In this document: positions 1 to 8,442 of the stretch, piece by piece | How positions within the stretch are numbered: the first letter of the stretch is position 1 | Layout: every line of letters starts with the position of its first letter | Assembly: GCA_938038645.1 (NCBI GenBank) | Contig: CALHTA010000166.1 | Span: 1-17,847 of the forward strand | Source: an uncultured Thiotrichaceae bacterium | GTDB taxonomy: Bacteria; Pseudomonadota; Gammaproteobacteria; Thiotrichales; Thiotrichaceae | Length of the DNA: 17,847 nt | Reading direction: 5' to 3' | The notes under the pieces: model-generated | Seen by the model: the letters and a program-made list of their open reading frames with translations, nothing else | Told to the model about the DNA's origin: nothing | Database searches by the model: none | Program-made: the position numbers and the translations under genes

Positions 1-2997
1 GCGCGGTCTGATATTGAAACCATCGATGAAAACTATGAAGAGGCGACTGAGTACGTAAAACGAGCAATTAAACTAGCACCGAAAGACTATAAATTTCGTG
101 AGCGTTGGGCCTATCTTGAAGAAACACAAGGCAATGACAAGTTAGCCATGCAACTTTGGAAATGGATGCATGAAAAGACAAACGAGCCTAATTATCAACG
201 GCAAATCATTCGCATGGCTCAAGCGGATTTAAAAGGTGAAGGTCTGGCATTATTAATGCCACTTGATCGAAAGATGAAACTGCCAAAGCAAGTCGTCAAT
301 GACATCTTCTTTCACCTAATTAAAGAAGGAGATGGCCATACGGGCGAAGAATTTTTGATAAGTCACATGCAACAGCACGGCCCAGAAAAAGACCTAATGG
401 AGATCTTGGGAAAATGGTATGGCGGTGAAAAACGCTATGAAGATGCATTAGCAACTTGGGAAAAAATTACGCAGCTGTTTGGCTCTGAAATGGAGCAGGA
501 CCTTATGCGTTTCGAACTGTACTGGGCGATGAAAGAAAAGGATAAAGCCTTTCAGTTATGGCGTGATAATTACAATGATTGGGATGCAACTGCAAAACCC
601 AATCAGCTTGAGATTATGGCTGAAGTAACCTGGAGTTTTGATCAAAACCAAGCATCACTGACCTATTATCAAAAACTACTTAAGCTTACGAACATAAATA
701 AGATCAAAGAACGCACGCTTTATCACACACGCCTAGCATTGCTGCACAGCAAATTGAATCAACCTGCACTAGCTTATAAAGCGTTTAAACGTGGCTTTAT
801 GGAAACTGCTGATGCGAACTTAATGATAAGCGGTATGCAAACGGCCTTCGATGCTAAAGACTATAAACAATTTGAAGAATTGCTAGAAATGTCTAGAGAG
901 CAAGCATCTTCATTTAACAAGATGCCACGCTATTGGTTAATGCAAGCGTCACTTGCCATGCAGCAACAGCAATATTCTGACGCAACCAATTTATACAACA
1001 AGGTACTAGCTTTGGAGCCTCGCTCGAAAGATGCACTTGCTGGCATCAAATCGCTAAACGCCGTCTTAGCAGATGCTAAAAAACAAGCTATTCTAAAGGC
1101 TGTAGCATCAATGCAAGATGCCTTTGATAAAAAAGACTATCAGCGATTAACTCGTTTATTCGCAGCTTCAGAGACAAAGCTAAGTGATTTCAGTGAACTT
1201 CCACAATATTGGTTATTGAAAAGCCAATACAATTTCCAGCAAGAACAATTCACAGAAGCTCTGCGCAATTATCAGCAAGTGCTAAAACTGAAGCCCGATT
1301 CAATTGCTGCGCGCCAAGGCATTATTCTTAGCTTAACTCAACTAAAGAACTTTCCTGTTTTGCAACGCGTCTTAAATCATTGGGAAAACTTTGCAACAAG
1401 AAATGATCAATTATGGCCAAACTACGCCATCGCTTATCAAGCGATGAAGCAATATCAGGCCAGCATTAAGTGGTTTGAGATGGCGAGTATTAAACATCCT
1501 GATAATTACATCATGCTGCTAAGTTATGCCGAGTCTCTAGACAAACTAAAGCGCACGGAAGATGCCAACAAGGTTCGCCAGTTTGGTGTTGAGCAGCTAA
1601 CAATGAAGCTAAACAGTGGAACACTCAACCCTGTCGAACGTAAAGAAGCGTTGTTTCAATACCTGAGTGTCTTAGCGAAAGTCGGCACACAAAACCAGTT
1701 TGATCAAACCTATGCGGAGCTTGAACAAACAACAAACAGTAAAGCCGACAAAGACCGTCTAAACGAAATTGCATTGGCATGGGCTTTGGACAAAAACAAT
1801 ATCCCGCAGCTGAAACGCTTGCTCACCAAACCCGATGTTCAACGCATGAAGATGCCACTTTGGATGACATTATCAATTGGTTTGAAACTTAATGATAAAG
1901 CAAGGCTCCTCACTGCGCTTGAGCAATCGGACAAACTCAGCACAGGTGATCACATCAGTGCTTTATTAGCGCTCGATAGAAAGCAACAAGCATTTGAAAT
2001 TGCCAAGCGAGAAATGAAAGCGGGGAAGACGGCAAAGAGCCGTAGTGTTGCTAGAACAATCGCCATCTCTCTGGCAAACGGCCGAGTGTCAGAGGTGATT
2101 GCAGCACTTAAGGCACGCCAAGTGGGTCAGCTAAGCACTCAAGAGCAGCTTCTGCAATACAAGCAAGCTAAGGGTAAGAATGGCTTATCCATAGGTTTCG
2201 ATGTAAGACTCAGCAAAGCAAAATTAAGTAATAACAAGCTTCCAGGAAAGGCGGTAGACGAAAAAGACATTTCGGTAGGATTTGATTGGTCCAACACCAC
2301 TGATCAGCTGAATGGGCGAGCTGGTATCTTTGAAAACGGAAAAACTTCTAAATTGTATGGTAATTTGAAATTACAAAGGCAGCTAAACAAGGACTCTAAC
2401 GCCAGCATAGAATATGGATTTCGGGAAACTCCTGAAGAGAATTCATATCTACGTCAATATGGCCGAAGAAACCGATTTAAGATTGATTACTACAGACAAC
2501 TTAATAAACAACAAGCTTTTCAACTGAGTGCATGGCAACAAGCGTTTAATCGGACAGATAACGGACAACTGATTGCTGATGGAACCGGGTTAAGAGCAGC
2601 TGTTGTTCACCGTAAAGATACCCTAAACGGCCAATGGTATGGCGGATTTCAAGGAACAATTCAGAAGAATTCAAATGCGCCAGGTATCGATGCAGAAGAT
2701 GCGTTACCAGAAAACGCGCAAAGTGCAGAGCTGATTGCAGGGTTTAATCATGGTACACCTGCCCAAGGTTATAACGGTGGCTTGCAATACAGCGGCTCAG
2801 TAGCCTTAGGAAAAGTTTGGCCAACTGGAGAAATTAAGGCTCACGCTGAGGCCGCCCTAAGTAAAGAATTATTCAGCGATGACGAACTAAGCCTTGGCGT
2901 ATTTTATGACAAAGGCTCTTTAGGAAATCAAGAGGATAAAGGACTAACAATCAAATATAGGAAGTTCTTAGATTTTCCCGTTTCAAAACGTAAATAA
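1..2997 (+). CDS. pelB: PelB-like TPR scaffold and outer-membrane beta-barrel protein (5' partial)
   Basis: The reading frame is open from base 1, so the gene starts upstream; 998 residues are present and the codon at 148 is an internal Met. P. aeruginosa PelB is about 1190 residues, so roughly 200 N-terminal residues, including the membrane anchor, are probably missing. Residues 1 to about 700 are helical TPR-type repeats, including two adjacent 92-residue units (835-1110 and 1111-1386). Residues from about 720 to the end alternate polar and aromatic residues in short strands with Gly/Asn turns, as in an outer-membrane barrel, and the protein ends KYRKFLDF plus a short basic tail. In the Pel family the barrel exports the polymer and the TPR part recruits PelA in the periplasm. 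It stops with tandem TAA codons, seven bases before pelD. Identity rests on architecture and the pelDEFG neighbours. Confidence 0.88.
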   Translation, partial: ARSDIETIDENYEEATEYVKRAIKLAPKDYKFRERWAYLEETQGNDKLAMQLWKWMHEKTNEPNYQRQIIRMAQADLKGEGLALLMPLDRKMKLPKQVVNDIFFHLIKEGDGHTGEEFLISHMQQHGPEKDLMEILGKWYGGEKRYEDALATWEKITQLFGSEMEQDLMRFELYWAMKEKDKAFQLWRDNYNDWDATAKPNQLEIMAEVTWSFDQNQASLTYYQKLLKLTNINKIKERTLYHTRLALLHSKLNQPALAYKAFKRGFMETADANLMISGMQTAFDAKDYKQFEELLEMSREQASSFNKMPRYWLMQASLAMQQQQYSDATNLYNKVLALEPRSKDALAGIKSLNAVLADAKKQAILKAVASMQDAFDKKDYQRLTRLFAASETKLSDFSELPQYWLLKSQYNFQQEQFTEALRNYQQVLKLKPDSIAARQGIILSLTQLKNFPVLQRVLNHWENFATRNDQLWPNYAIAYQAMKQYQASIKWFEMASIKHPDNYIMLLSYAESLDKLKRTEDANKVRQFGVEQLTMKLNSGTLNPVERKEALFQYLSVLAKVGTQNQFDQTYAELEQTTNSKADKDRLNEIALAWALDKNNIPQLKRLLTKPDVQRMKMPLWMTLSIGLKLNDKARLLTALEQSDKLSTGDHISALLALDRKQQAFEIAKREMKAGKTAKSRSVARTIAISLANGRVSEVIAALKARQVGQLSTQEQLLQYKQAKGKNGLSIGFDVRLSKAKLSNNKLPGKAVDEKDISVGFDWSNTTDQLNGRAGIFENGKTSKLYGNLKLQRQLNKDSNASIEYGFRETPEENSYLRQYGRRNRFKIDYYRQLNKQQAFQLSAWQQAFNRTDNGQLIADGTGLRAAVVHRKDTLNGQWYGGFQGTIQKNSNAPGIDAEDALPENAQSAELIAGFNHGTPAQGYNGGLQYSGSVALGKVWPTGEIKAHAEAALSKELFSDDELSLGVFYDKGSLGNQEDKGLTIKYRKFLDFPVSKRK
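835..1386 (+). repeat. Tandem 92-residue TPR duplication inside pelB
   Basis: Two adjacent 276-base units encode similar segments. Unit 1 starts MQTAFDAKDY and contains PRYWLMQASLAMQQQQYSDA; unit 2 starts MQDAFDKKDY and contains PQYWLLKSQYNFQQEQFTEA. The protein-level match is clear but the DNA has diverged, so this is an old duplication that lengthened the TPR superhelix. Confidence 0.75.
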
Positions 2998-3004
2998 TAA
3001 TATT

Positions 3005-4408
3005 ATGAAAAAAAAATCCATGAAAGGTCATGTAGCGGTAAACAACTTCTCGCTGCCTTATGACTCTACCAATGCGCTTACCCAGCTCAGGCCAAAACCT
3101 GAGAATGCCATCATTGAAGTTGTGCTGCTACCACTGCTGGTACCCTTTATTGGCTTTCTAATGGGCCGCGCAGATTTATTTTTTCTAGAATCTGCATTTC
3201 CTTGGATGCTGTTGGTACCGACGCTAACAACTTCACGCTACGGAACACGCTATGGCCTACTAAGCCTAATGGTTATGTCGTGCCTAAGTATTTTGTATGC
3301 TTTAGTTGTTCAACCCTCACTACTAACTTCTGTTACTCAGGTATTAGTGGGTAGCCTGCTAGTGGTTCTAGTCATCGGTGAGATGATCCAATATTGGGGT
3401 AAACGAAATCAGCAACAAGCAACAGCGTTAGCTGAATACCGCAACTCTGCTCATCAATCTGAACAAGCGTTACAGCTGCTGCATATATCTTACAGCCAGC
3501 TCGAAGAGGACCTTGTTTCTCAAAATAGATCGCTTGCTGGCTCTTTGAGGCTTTTAGATACTTCTATTCATCAAACGGCTGAAACTACTGACCGTAAAGT
3601 AGCGCTTAAGTTGGCTATTCAGAAAATGAAAGATATTCTCAATCAATATCCTTGGTTGGAATCGGCTGCTTTTTATCAGGTTGACGCCCAACAACAATTA
3701 CACCCACAAAGCTTAGGTAGTATTGGTGAAGTTCCTGCGGGCACTTATAAAGACCCACTCCTGTTAGAAGCGGTTCGTTTAGAAAAGTCTATTAGTATAA
3801 AACACAGTAGGTTAATCCAATCGCGCCAGCTTAATACTCAACTGAAAGCCGCTATTCCTATGATTGATAGCAACGGTGTTCTATGGGGTGTTATGGCGGT
3901 CACTGAGATGAGCAATTCAGCGCTTACTCAGCAAAACCTTAATCTTCTTGCTCTGCTTTGTAATTACGTTGCGAATCTTTTAGATAACAGCAAGCGCCCT
4001 AAAACTAGTGCTAAGCGACTGATGCAAGAAATGCACAGTGCACTAAATGTGGTTCTTAATACAGTTACCTCAGCAACCTTAATTACGATGGAAGTGAACA
4101 GTGGGCCAGAAAGTAATGAATATAAAAATTACTTTATCTCCAAGGTACGAGGTGCAAATAGAATTTGGCGCCTTAAGAAGCAAAATAGCACGACCCTAAT
4201 TATTCTATTACCGCTATTTAACGAACAAAACTTTAAACAGTTTCAAAACACTCAAGCGGCAAATTTTCACAAGCGGTTTGGCAAGAACTTTGCTGATGTT
4301 GGCATTACGATGAAGTATTCACATATCCGTAACGAGGTGAAACCTGCAGACCTTCAAAAATATTTGGTTAACTTAGGTAAATTTGAACATGCCAGCCTTA
4401 TTCGTTAG
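3005..4408 (+). CDS. pelD: PelD-like inner-membrane c-di-GMP receptor
   Basis: At 467 residues it is close to P. aeruginosa PelD (455). Four hydrophobic segments lie at about 38-54, 58-72, 84-102 and 110-126. A helical linker, a GAF-like domain (about 180-326) and a degenerate GGDEF-like domain (about 335-467) with no GGDEF signature follow. In the family this last domain binds c-di-GMP through an RxxD inhibitory-site motif and activates Pel synthesis. Here the best-placed equivalent is RGAN at 382-385 (4148-4159), 85 residues before the end, where R367 of PAO1 PelD is 88 from its end; Asn thus replaces the ligand Asp. No Shine-Dalgarno is evident before ATG 3005. The start is followed by nine A residues (3008-3016), and a second in-frame ATG lies at 3020. 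It overlaps pelE. The family call is firm; ligand binding is open. Confidence 0.87.
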   Translation: MKKKSMKGHVAVNNFSLPYDSTNALTQLRPKPENAIIEVVLLPLLVPFIGFLMGRADLFFLESAFPWMLLVPTLTTSRYGTRYGLLSLMVMSCLSILYALVVQPSLLTSVTQVLVGSLLVVLVIGEMIQYWGKRNQQQATALAEYRNSAHQSEQALQLLHISYSQLEEDLVSQNRSLAGSLRLLDTSIHQTAETTDRKVALKLAIQKMKDILNQYPWLESAAFYQVDAQQQLHPQSLGSIGEVPAGTYKDPLLLEAVRLEKSISIKHSRLIQSRQLNTQLKAAIPMIDSNGVLWGVMAVTEMSNSALTQQNLNLLALLCNYVANLLDNSKRPKTSAKRLMQEMHSALNVVLNTVTSATLITMEVNSGPESNEYKNYFISKVRGANRIWRLKKQNSTTLIILLPLFNEQNFKQFQNTQAANFHKRFGKNFADVGITMKYSHIRNEVKPADLQKYLVNLGKFEHASLIR

Positions 4409-5246
4409 TAGCTTAATCGTGTTAATTATTCAGCTGTGTCTTTTCGGATTGCTATGGCTGCAAAGCCCAATGATCAATTTATTAGTGGTAGCCGGGCATA
4501 TTGTTACAGTGATTTTAGCGGCTTTTTGGTTCAGTACCCGCTGGCAACACCCAATGCTGAGCGCTCGAGATACTCGTTATTTTGTGGCTAGCTTGATTGG
4601 TTTACTCCCTGTAATTGGCAGCGTCTTTCTATTGCTTATTGATAACCATAGAACCTTACGAGCTTATGGCATTAGAGAAGGTTTAGGATCAGTGGATGTG
4701 CATAAAGAAACCCCACAGGATTTACTAAACTACTTTTCTGCGCCTGAACAATACACAACCGGAAATATTAGAAACACTAAAGACTTAATATCTTCATTAG
4801 ATGACGAAGCTTATTTAGGTTTATTAATTGCATCTCGGCATTTACCTGATGACGAAGCTTACGCTTTGCTGACAGAGGCATTATATAGTCCATTCGAAAG
4901 CGCACGATTAATGGCTTACTCATTGCGAGGAAAGCTCGAAGATAAAATAAACAATGCGCTGGAGGACAAGCTTAACTCACTAAAGTCGGCCACCTCAAAC
5001 AAACAAAAAGTTGAGCTTAATTTAGAACTTGCCAAAGATTATCTGCACATCATCAATGTTGGGATTGAGTCTGGCGACAAGGAAAGTTTGTTAAAGCAGG
5101 CTAACAAGCATACGCTCCAGGCGCTAAAGTTAAATAAGCAATCCGTCTCAGGCTTTAAAACTTTGAGTAAAGTACTTCGCTTCCAAGGTGATCTAGTTCA
5201 TGCAAGGAAAGCTGAACAAAGGGCACTTTCATTAGCCACCGCATAA
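4389..5246 (+). CDS. pelE: PelE-like inner-membrane protein with TPR-like cytosolic domain
   Basis: This 285-residue protein has three hydrophobic segments near its N-terminus (about 4-25, 29-49 and 64-84) followed by a charged helical domain. The end of that domain (about 205-285) looks like TPR helices, for example ALKLNKQSVSGFKTLSKVLR. P. aeruginosa PelE is somewhat longer (about 330). In the Pel system PelE sits in the inner membrane with PelD and PelG and helps hold the glycosyltransferase PelF. It overlaps the end of pelD by 20 bases, so translation is probably coupled. ATG 4389 is preferred over the in-frame TTG at 4383 because an AGGT at about 4375-4378 is well spaced for the ATG and too close to the TTG. 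The call depends on position and topology as well as the weakly conserved sequence. Confidence 0.82.
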   Translation: MPALFVSSLIVLIIQLCLFGLLWLQSPMINLLVVAGHIVTVILAAFWFSTRWQHPMLSARDTRYFVASLIGLLPVIGSVFLLLIDNHRTLRAYGIREGLGSVDVHKETPQDLLNYFSAPEQYTTGNIRNTKDLISSLDDEAYLGLLIASRHLPDDEAYALLTEALYSPFESARLMAYSLRGKLEDKINNALEDKLNSLKSATSNKQKVELNLELAKDYLHIINVGIESGDKESLLKQANKHTLQALKLNKQSVSGFKTLSKVLRFQGDLVHARKAEQRALSLATA

Positions 5247-5353
5247 AATCTCATGCAATCTAAAACGCCAATTCAGCTGAGATTACCTTTTGGCCATGTA
5301 TTATTGAACATTGGATTTTGGTAACAACAATAATAACTGGCGAATAAAACACC
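5247..5353 (+). other. pelE-pelF intergenic gap
   Basis: This gap is unusual in an otherwise tightly packed pel operon. A weak sigma-70-like pair can be drawn (TTGAAC at 5304-5309, AACAAT at 5326-5331, 16-base spacer), so an internal promoter is possible but unproven. A 23-codon ORF (5253-5324) has no recognisable product. No terminator hairpin is seen. Confidence 0.3.
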
Positions 5354-6901
5354 GTGCCTGAACCCACCTTCCCATTACTCACTGCTTCTAAAAAAGCAGA
5401 TATTTGCCTTCTGCTTGAAGGAACATACCCTTACGTGCGTGGTGGTGTGTCAAGCTGGGTCCATCAGCTTATTATTGGCCATCCTAATTACACCTTTGCT
5501 TTGATTTTTGTGGGTGCGAGTAAAGAGCATTACCCCAAAATGCACTACGATCTACCTGATAACGTCTGTCATTTTGAGCGGCACTTTCTAAGCGATGAGA
5601 TTAATCTGGGCCCACCGGAACCTCGAAGCATCAAGCCAGAGATTATCGAAATACTCAAATCGCTTTATGAACAACTAAGTCAAGGTGGGCAGGCACCACC
5701 ACTAGAAAAAATAGCCGACCTTAGAAAAGTCCTTTTTAAAGCAGCCAAATATGAGCCCGAGGATTTTTTTTATAGTATTGAAATTTGGGAAATGATTGTT
5801 GATACCTATCGAAAGAATTGCCCTACCCTTCCCTTCAATGATTTCTTTTGGAATGTTAAGGCGATGCACGCCCCCATTCTGGCAATATTAAGAATCGCAT
5901 CAAGCGCACCGCTCGCCGATTGTTATCACACCATCTCAACAGGTTACGCAGGGCTATTAGGATTATTCCTTAGACTGATGAAAAACAAACCTCTGATGGT
6001 TACTGAGCATGGGATTTACACCAAAGAAAGACAGATTGACCTCTATCAAGTAGATTGGATTACCGAATCCAATCCTGATATTGCGGCAGGTCTCGATTCG
6101 CGTATCAGCTATATTCGGCAAATGTGGATGCAGTTTTTTGAAGGATTGGGCCGACTTACTTACAGTGCTTCGATCAGCATCGTGACCCTTTATGGGCAAA
6201 ACCGCCAAAAGCAGATAGACCTTGGCGCTCCACCTGACCGTTCTATTGTTATCCCAAACGGTGTGGATATCGAAAAATTTGCAGGTTTACGTGACAAACG
6301 AAGCGATGGTGTTCCCCCAATTTTATGTTTGCTTGGTCGAGTTGTTCCAATTAAAGATATCAAAACCTATATACGGGCAATTGATCTGCTGAGAAAAAAA
6401 ATCCCTAACGCAGAAGGCTGGATCGTTGGGCCTGAAGAAGAAGACCAGGAGTATGCCGATGAGTGTCATGCACTTGTTGAACAGCTCGGATTGAAAAATC
6501 ATGTCAAGTTTCTTGGATTTCAAAACATCAGTGACATTCTGCCAAAGATGAGCTTAATGACCTTGAGCTCAATTAGCGAAGGACAACCTCTGGTGATTCT
6601 TGAAGGTTATGCGGCTGGCGTTCCAGTCCTGTCAACGGATGTTGGTTCGTGTAGAGAGCTGGCTGAGGGCAGAACAGAAGAAGACAGGGCCTTGGGTTCT
6701 GCGGGTTCAATTGTCCCTATTGCCAACCCACGAGCGTTAGCCGATGCAGCAGTGGAGTTACTTAGCGACGAAAAACGATGGTATTCCGCTCAAGCCTCAG
6801 CCATTGCTAGGGTGGAGAAATATTATGGTGAACAGACGTTTTTGAATAACTACCTTCAACTCTACAAACAGGTATTGGCTCATGGCCGGAATAGGGTTTG
6901 A
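5354..6901 (+). CDS. pelF: PelF, cytosolic family-4 glycosyltransferase of Pel synthesis
   Basis: This 515-residue GT-B glycosyltransferase matches PelF (about 507 in P. aeruginosa), which polymerises the Pel backbone from UDP-sugar (UDP-GalNAc is preferred in PAO1). The N-terminal signature LLLEGTYPYVRGGVSSW (about 19-35) is typical of PelF. GRVVPIK gives R329 and K334, spaced like the UDP-binding R325 and K330 of PAO1. The retaining-GT EX7E motif is E409 to E417 in SEGQPLVILE, a constant offset of four from PAO1 E405/E413. No signal peptide is seen, consistent with a cytosolic enzyme. The start is GTG 5354: an in-frame TAA at 5345 excludes earlier starts, and the next Met lies far inside the domain. 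No Shine-Dalgarno is obvious. It overlaps pelG by 20 bases. Confidence 0.95.
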   Translation: MPEPTFPLLTASKKADICLLLEGTYPYVRGGVSSWVHQLIIGHPNYTFALIFVGASKEHYPKMHYDLPDNVCHFERHFLSDEINLGPPEPRSIKPEIIEILKSLYEQLSQGGQAPPLEKIADLRKVLFKAAKYEPEDFFYSIEIWEMIVDTYRKNCPTLPFNDFFWNVKAMHAPILAILRIASSAPLADCYHTISTGYAGLLGLFLRLMKNKPLMVTEHGIYTKERQIDLYQVDWITESNPDIAAGLDSRISYIRQMWMQFFEGLGRLTYSASISIVTLYGQNRQKQIDLGAPPDRSIVIPNGVDIEKFAGLRDKRSDGVPPILCLLGRVVPIKDIKTYIRAIDLLRKKIPNAEGWIVGPEEEDQEYADECHALVEQLGLKNHVKFLGFQNISDILPKMSLMTLSSISEGQPLVILEGYAAGVPVLSTDVGSCRELAEGRTEEDRALGSAGSIVPIANPRALADAAVELLSDEKRWYSAQASAIARVEKYYGEQTFLNNYLQLYKQVLAHGRNRV

Positions 6902-8258
6902 ACTAAAGAAAATGTTGAGGGATGACAGCTGGTTTGGCCTGCTGAAAACCTACGCCTACGCGGGAGCAATTAGTTCTGGCCCTTGGGTGCTATCTATTCT
7001 TGGAATTATGCTAGTTGGAGCAATGAGCCTTAGCAATAGAGGTGGAACCCACACATGGCTTGGTGAGTTTCTAGTGTCAGTAACTTGGCTTATGTCCTTT
7101 TCACTGGTGCTGAGCAGTTTGTTACAGCTAGTTTTTACCCGCTTCATGGCTGACCAACTTTATCAAAAAAATGACGCACTGATCTTACCTAACTTCCTAG
7201 GGGCCATAGGCTTATCCACGGTTGTTAGCGGTCTTATAGGTATAGCCTGTTGGTTATTATTTTTCCTAGAGCTTAATTTTTTATATTGCACTCTCATGCT
7301 GATGAACTTTGTGTTGCTTTGCAATGTTTGGTTAGCTGTCATTTTTGTGGCAGGAATGAAGCGTTATAAAACGATACTGTTAATTTTCTTAGTCAGTTAT
7401 TTGAGTATCGTTGTGCTATCAAGCATTTTTCAGTCGGCAGGGACTGAGGGGCTATTACTATCGGTTTTGATTGGCCATACAGTACTTCTAGTATCGATGC
7501 TCATCATGATTTTCCAAGAATATTCCGCTGAGCAAATATTACGCTTTGACTTCCTTAAACTAAAAAACATCTATCCAATACTGATTTTTATCGGCGTCTT
7601 TTTTAACATGGGGGTTTGGGTTGATAAATGGATTTTCTGGTTTACCCCGGCAACATCGGATGATGTGAATGGGGTATTAAGAGCTTCGATAATTTATGAC
7701 CTGCCGATATTTCTTGCGTACTTATCGATTATTCCCGGTATGGCCAGCTTTTTATTGCGGGTGGAAACTGATTTTGTACATCATTATCAGAACTATTACT
7801 CAGCGGTAAATGAGGGCGCTACCTTAGGTGTTATTGAGTCTGAAAGAGAAAAAATGACTCAAAGCATAAGAGGCGCATACCTAGAGATAATAAAGGTCCA
7901 AGGCGTCACTGTCCTTCTATTTTTTGTAATGGCAGAAGACATTATAAAGTGGCTTGATCTCTCACCACTCTATGTTCATCTCTACTATATCGACTTATTA
8001 GCAACTGCCGTTCAGGTATTATTTTTGGCAACCTTAAATATATTCTTCTACTTCAACTTTTTGAAGGAAGCTTTCTGGATGAGCTTTGGACTGTTCGCGT
8101 TAAATACGCTTCTGTCGCTAGTCACGATTGTTTTGGGCCCGGCTTTTTATGGTTATGGCTTTGCTATTGCTATTTTCGTGACCACGCTCTTCGGAATGTA
8201 TATTTTGAGTAATAAGATTGAACGTCTCGAGTACTTCACTTTTATGCTACAACGCTAA
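6882..8258 (+). CDS. pelG: PelG, polytopic inner-membrane Pel transporter
   Basis: This 458-residue protein has about 12 hydrophobic segments throughout and the PelG N-terminus MAGIGFELKK; P. aeruginosa PelG is 456 residues. PelG resembles flippases of the MOP/Wzx group and forms the inner-membrane complex with PelD and PelE that moves the nascent polymer out of the cytosol. ATG 6882 lies inside the last codons of pelF, so expression is probably translationally coupled to pelF. Longer loops include the charged stretch near residues 305-325 (VNEGATLGVIESEREK), probably cytosolic. No truncation or frameshift is seen. Confidence 0.94.
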   Translation: MAGIGFELKKMLRDDSWFGLLKTYAYAGAISSGPWVLSILGIMLVGAMSLSNRGGTHTWLGEFLVSVTWLMSFSLVLSSLLQLVFTRFMADQLYQKNDALILPNFLGAIGLSTVVSGLIGIACWLLFFLELNFLYCTLMLMNFVLLCNVWLAVIFVAGMKRYKTILLIFLVSYLSIVVLSSIFQSAGTEGLLLSVLIGHTVLLVSMLIMIFQEYSAEQILRFDFLKLKNIYPILIFIGVFFNMGVWVDKWIFWFTPATSDDVNGVLRASIIYDLPIFLAYLSIIPGMASFLLRVETDFVHHYQNYYSAVNEGATLGVIESEREKMTQSIRGAYLEIIKVQGVTVLLFFVMAEDIIKWLDLSPLYVHLYYIDLLATAVQVLFLATLNIFFYFNFLKEAFWMSFGLFALNTLLSLVTIVLGPAFYGYGFAIAIFVTTLFGMYILSNKIERLEYFTFMLQR

Positions 8259-8442
8259 TCTAAAACGATATAAGACACGCTAATAAACAAGCAATCCAAA
8301 ATTGGTAACGCTCCCTATCCTAGTTTTGTAACCGTTTAGCATCGCACTCATACTCTATCATTCTCGCTCACTATTTAATGTCTTTATAACAAGGCTCGCA
8401 GCCATACCACCAGACCCATATTAGTTATTTGAGAATAATACA
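8259..8442 (+). other. pelG to pelA-like intergenic leader
   Basis: This 184-base AT-rich gap separates the tightly packed pelDEFG genes from the secreted deacetylase gene. No convincing sigma-70 promoter, terminator or small ORF was found. A TATAAC at 8385-8390 could be a -10 element but lacks a matching -35. The gap is long enough to hold an independent promoter, so separate transcription of the last gene remains possible. Confidence 0.3.

Noticed and set aside
5253..5324. A 23-codon ORF between pelE and pelF
   Set aside because: It has no clear ribosome binding site, no recognisable sequence and lies where short ORFs are expected by chance.
5963..6523. Two short - strand reading frames inside pelF
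   Set aside because: They lie antisense to a well-conserved glycosyltransferase, show no family motif and no ribosome binding site; they are shadows of codon usage.
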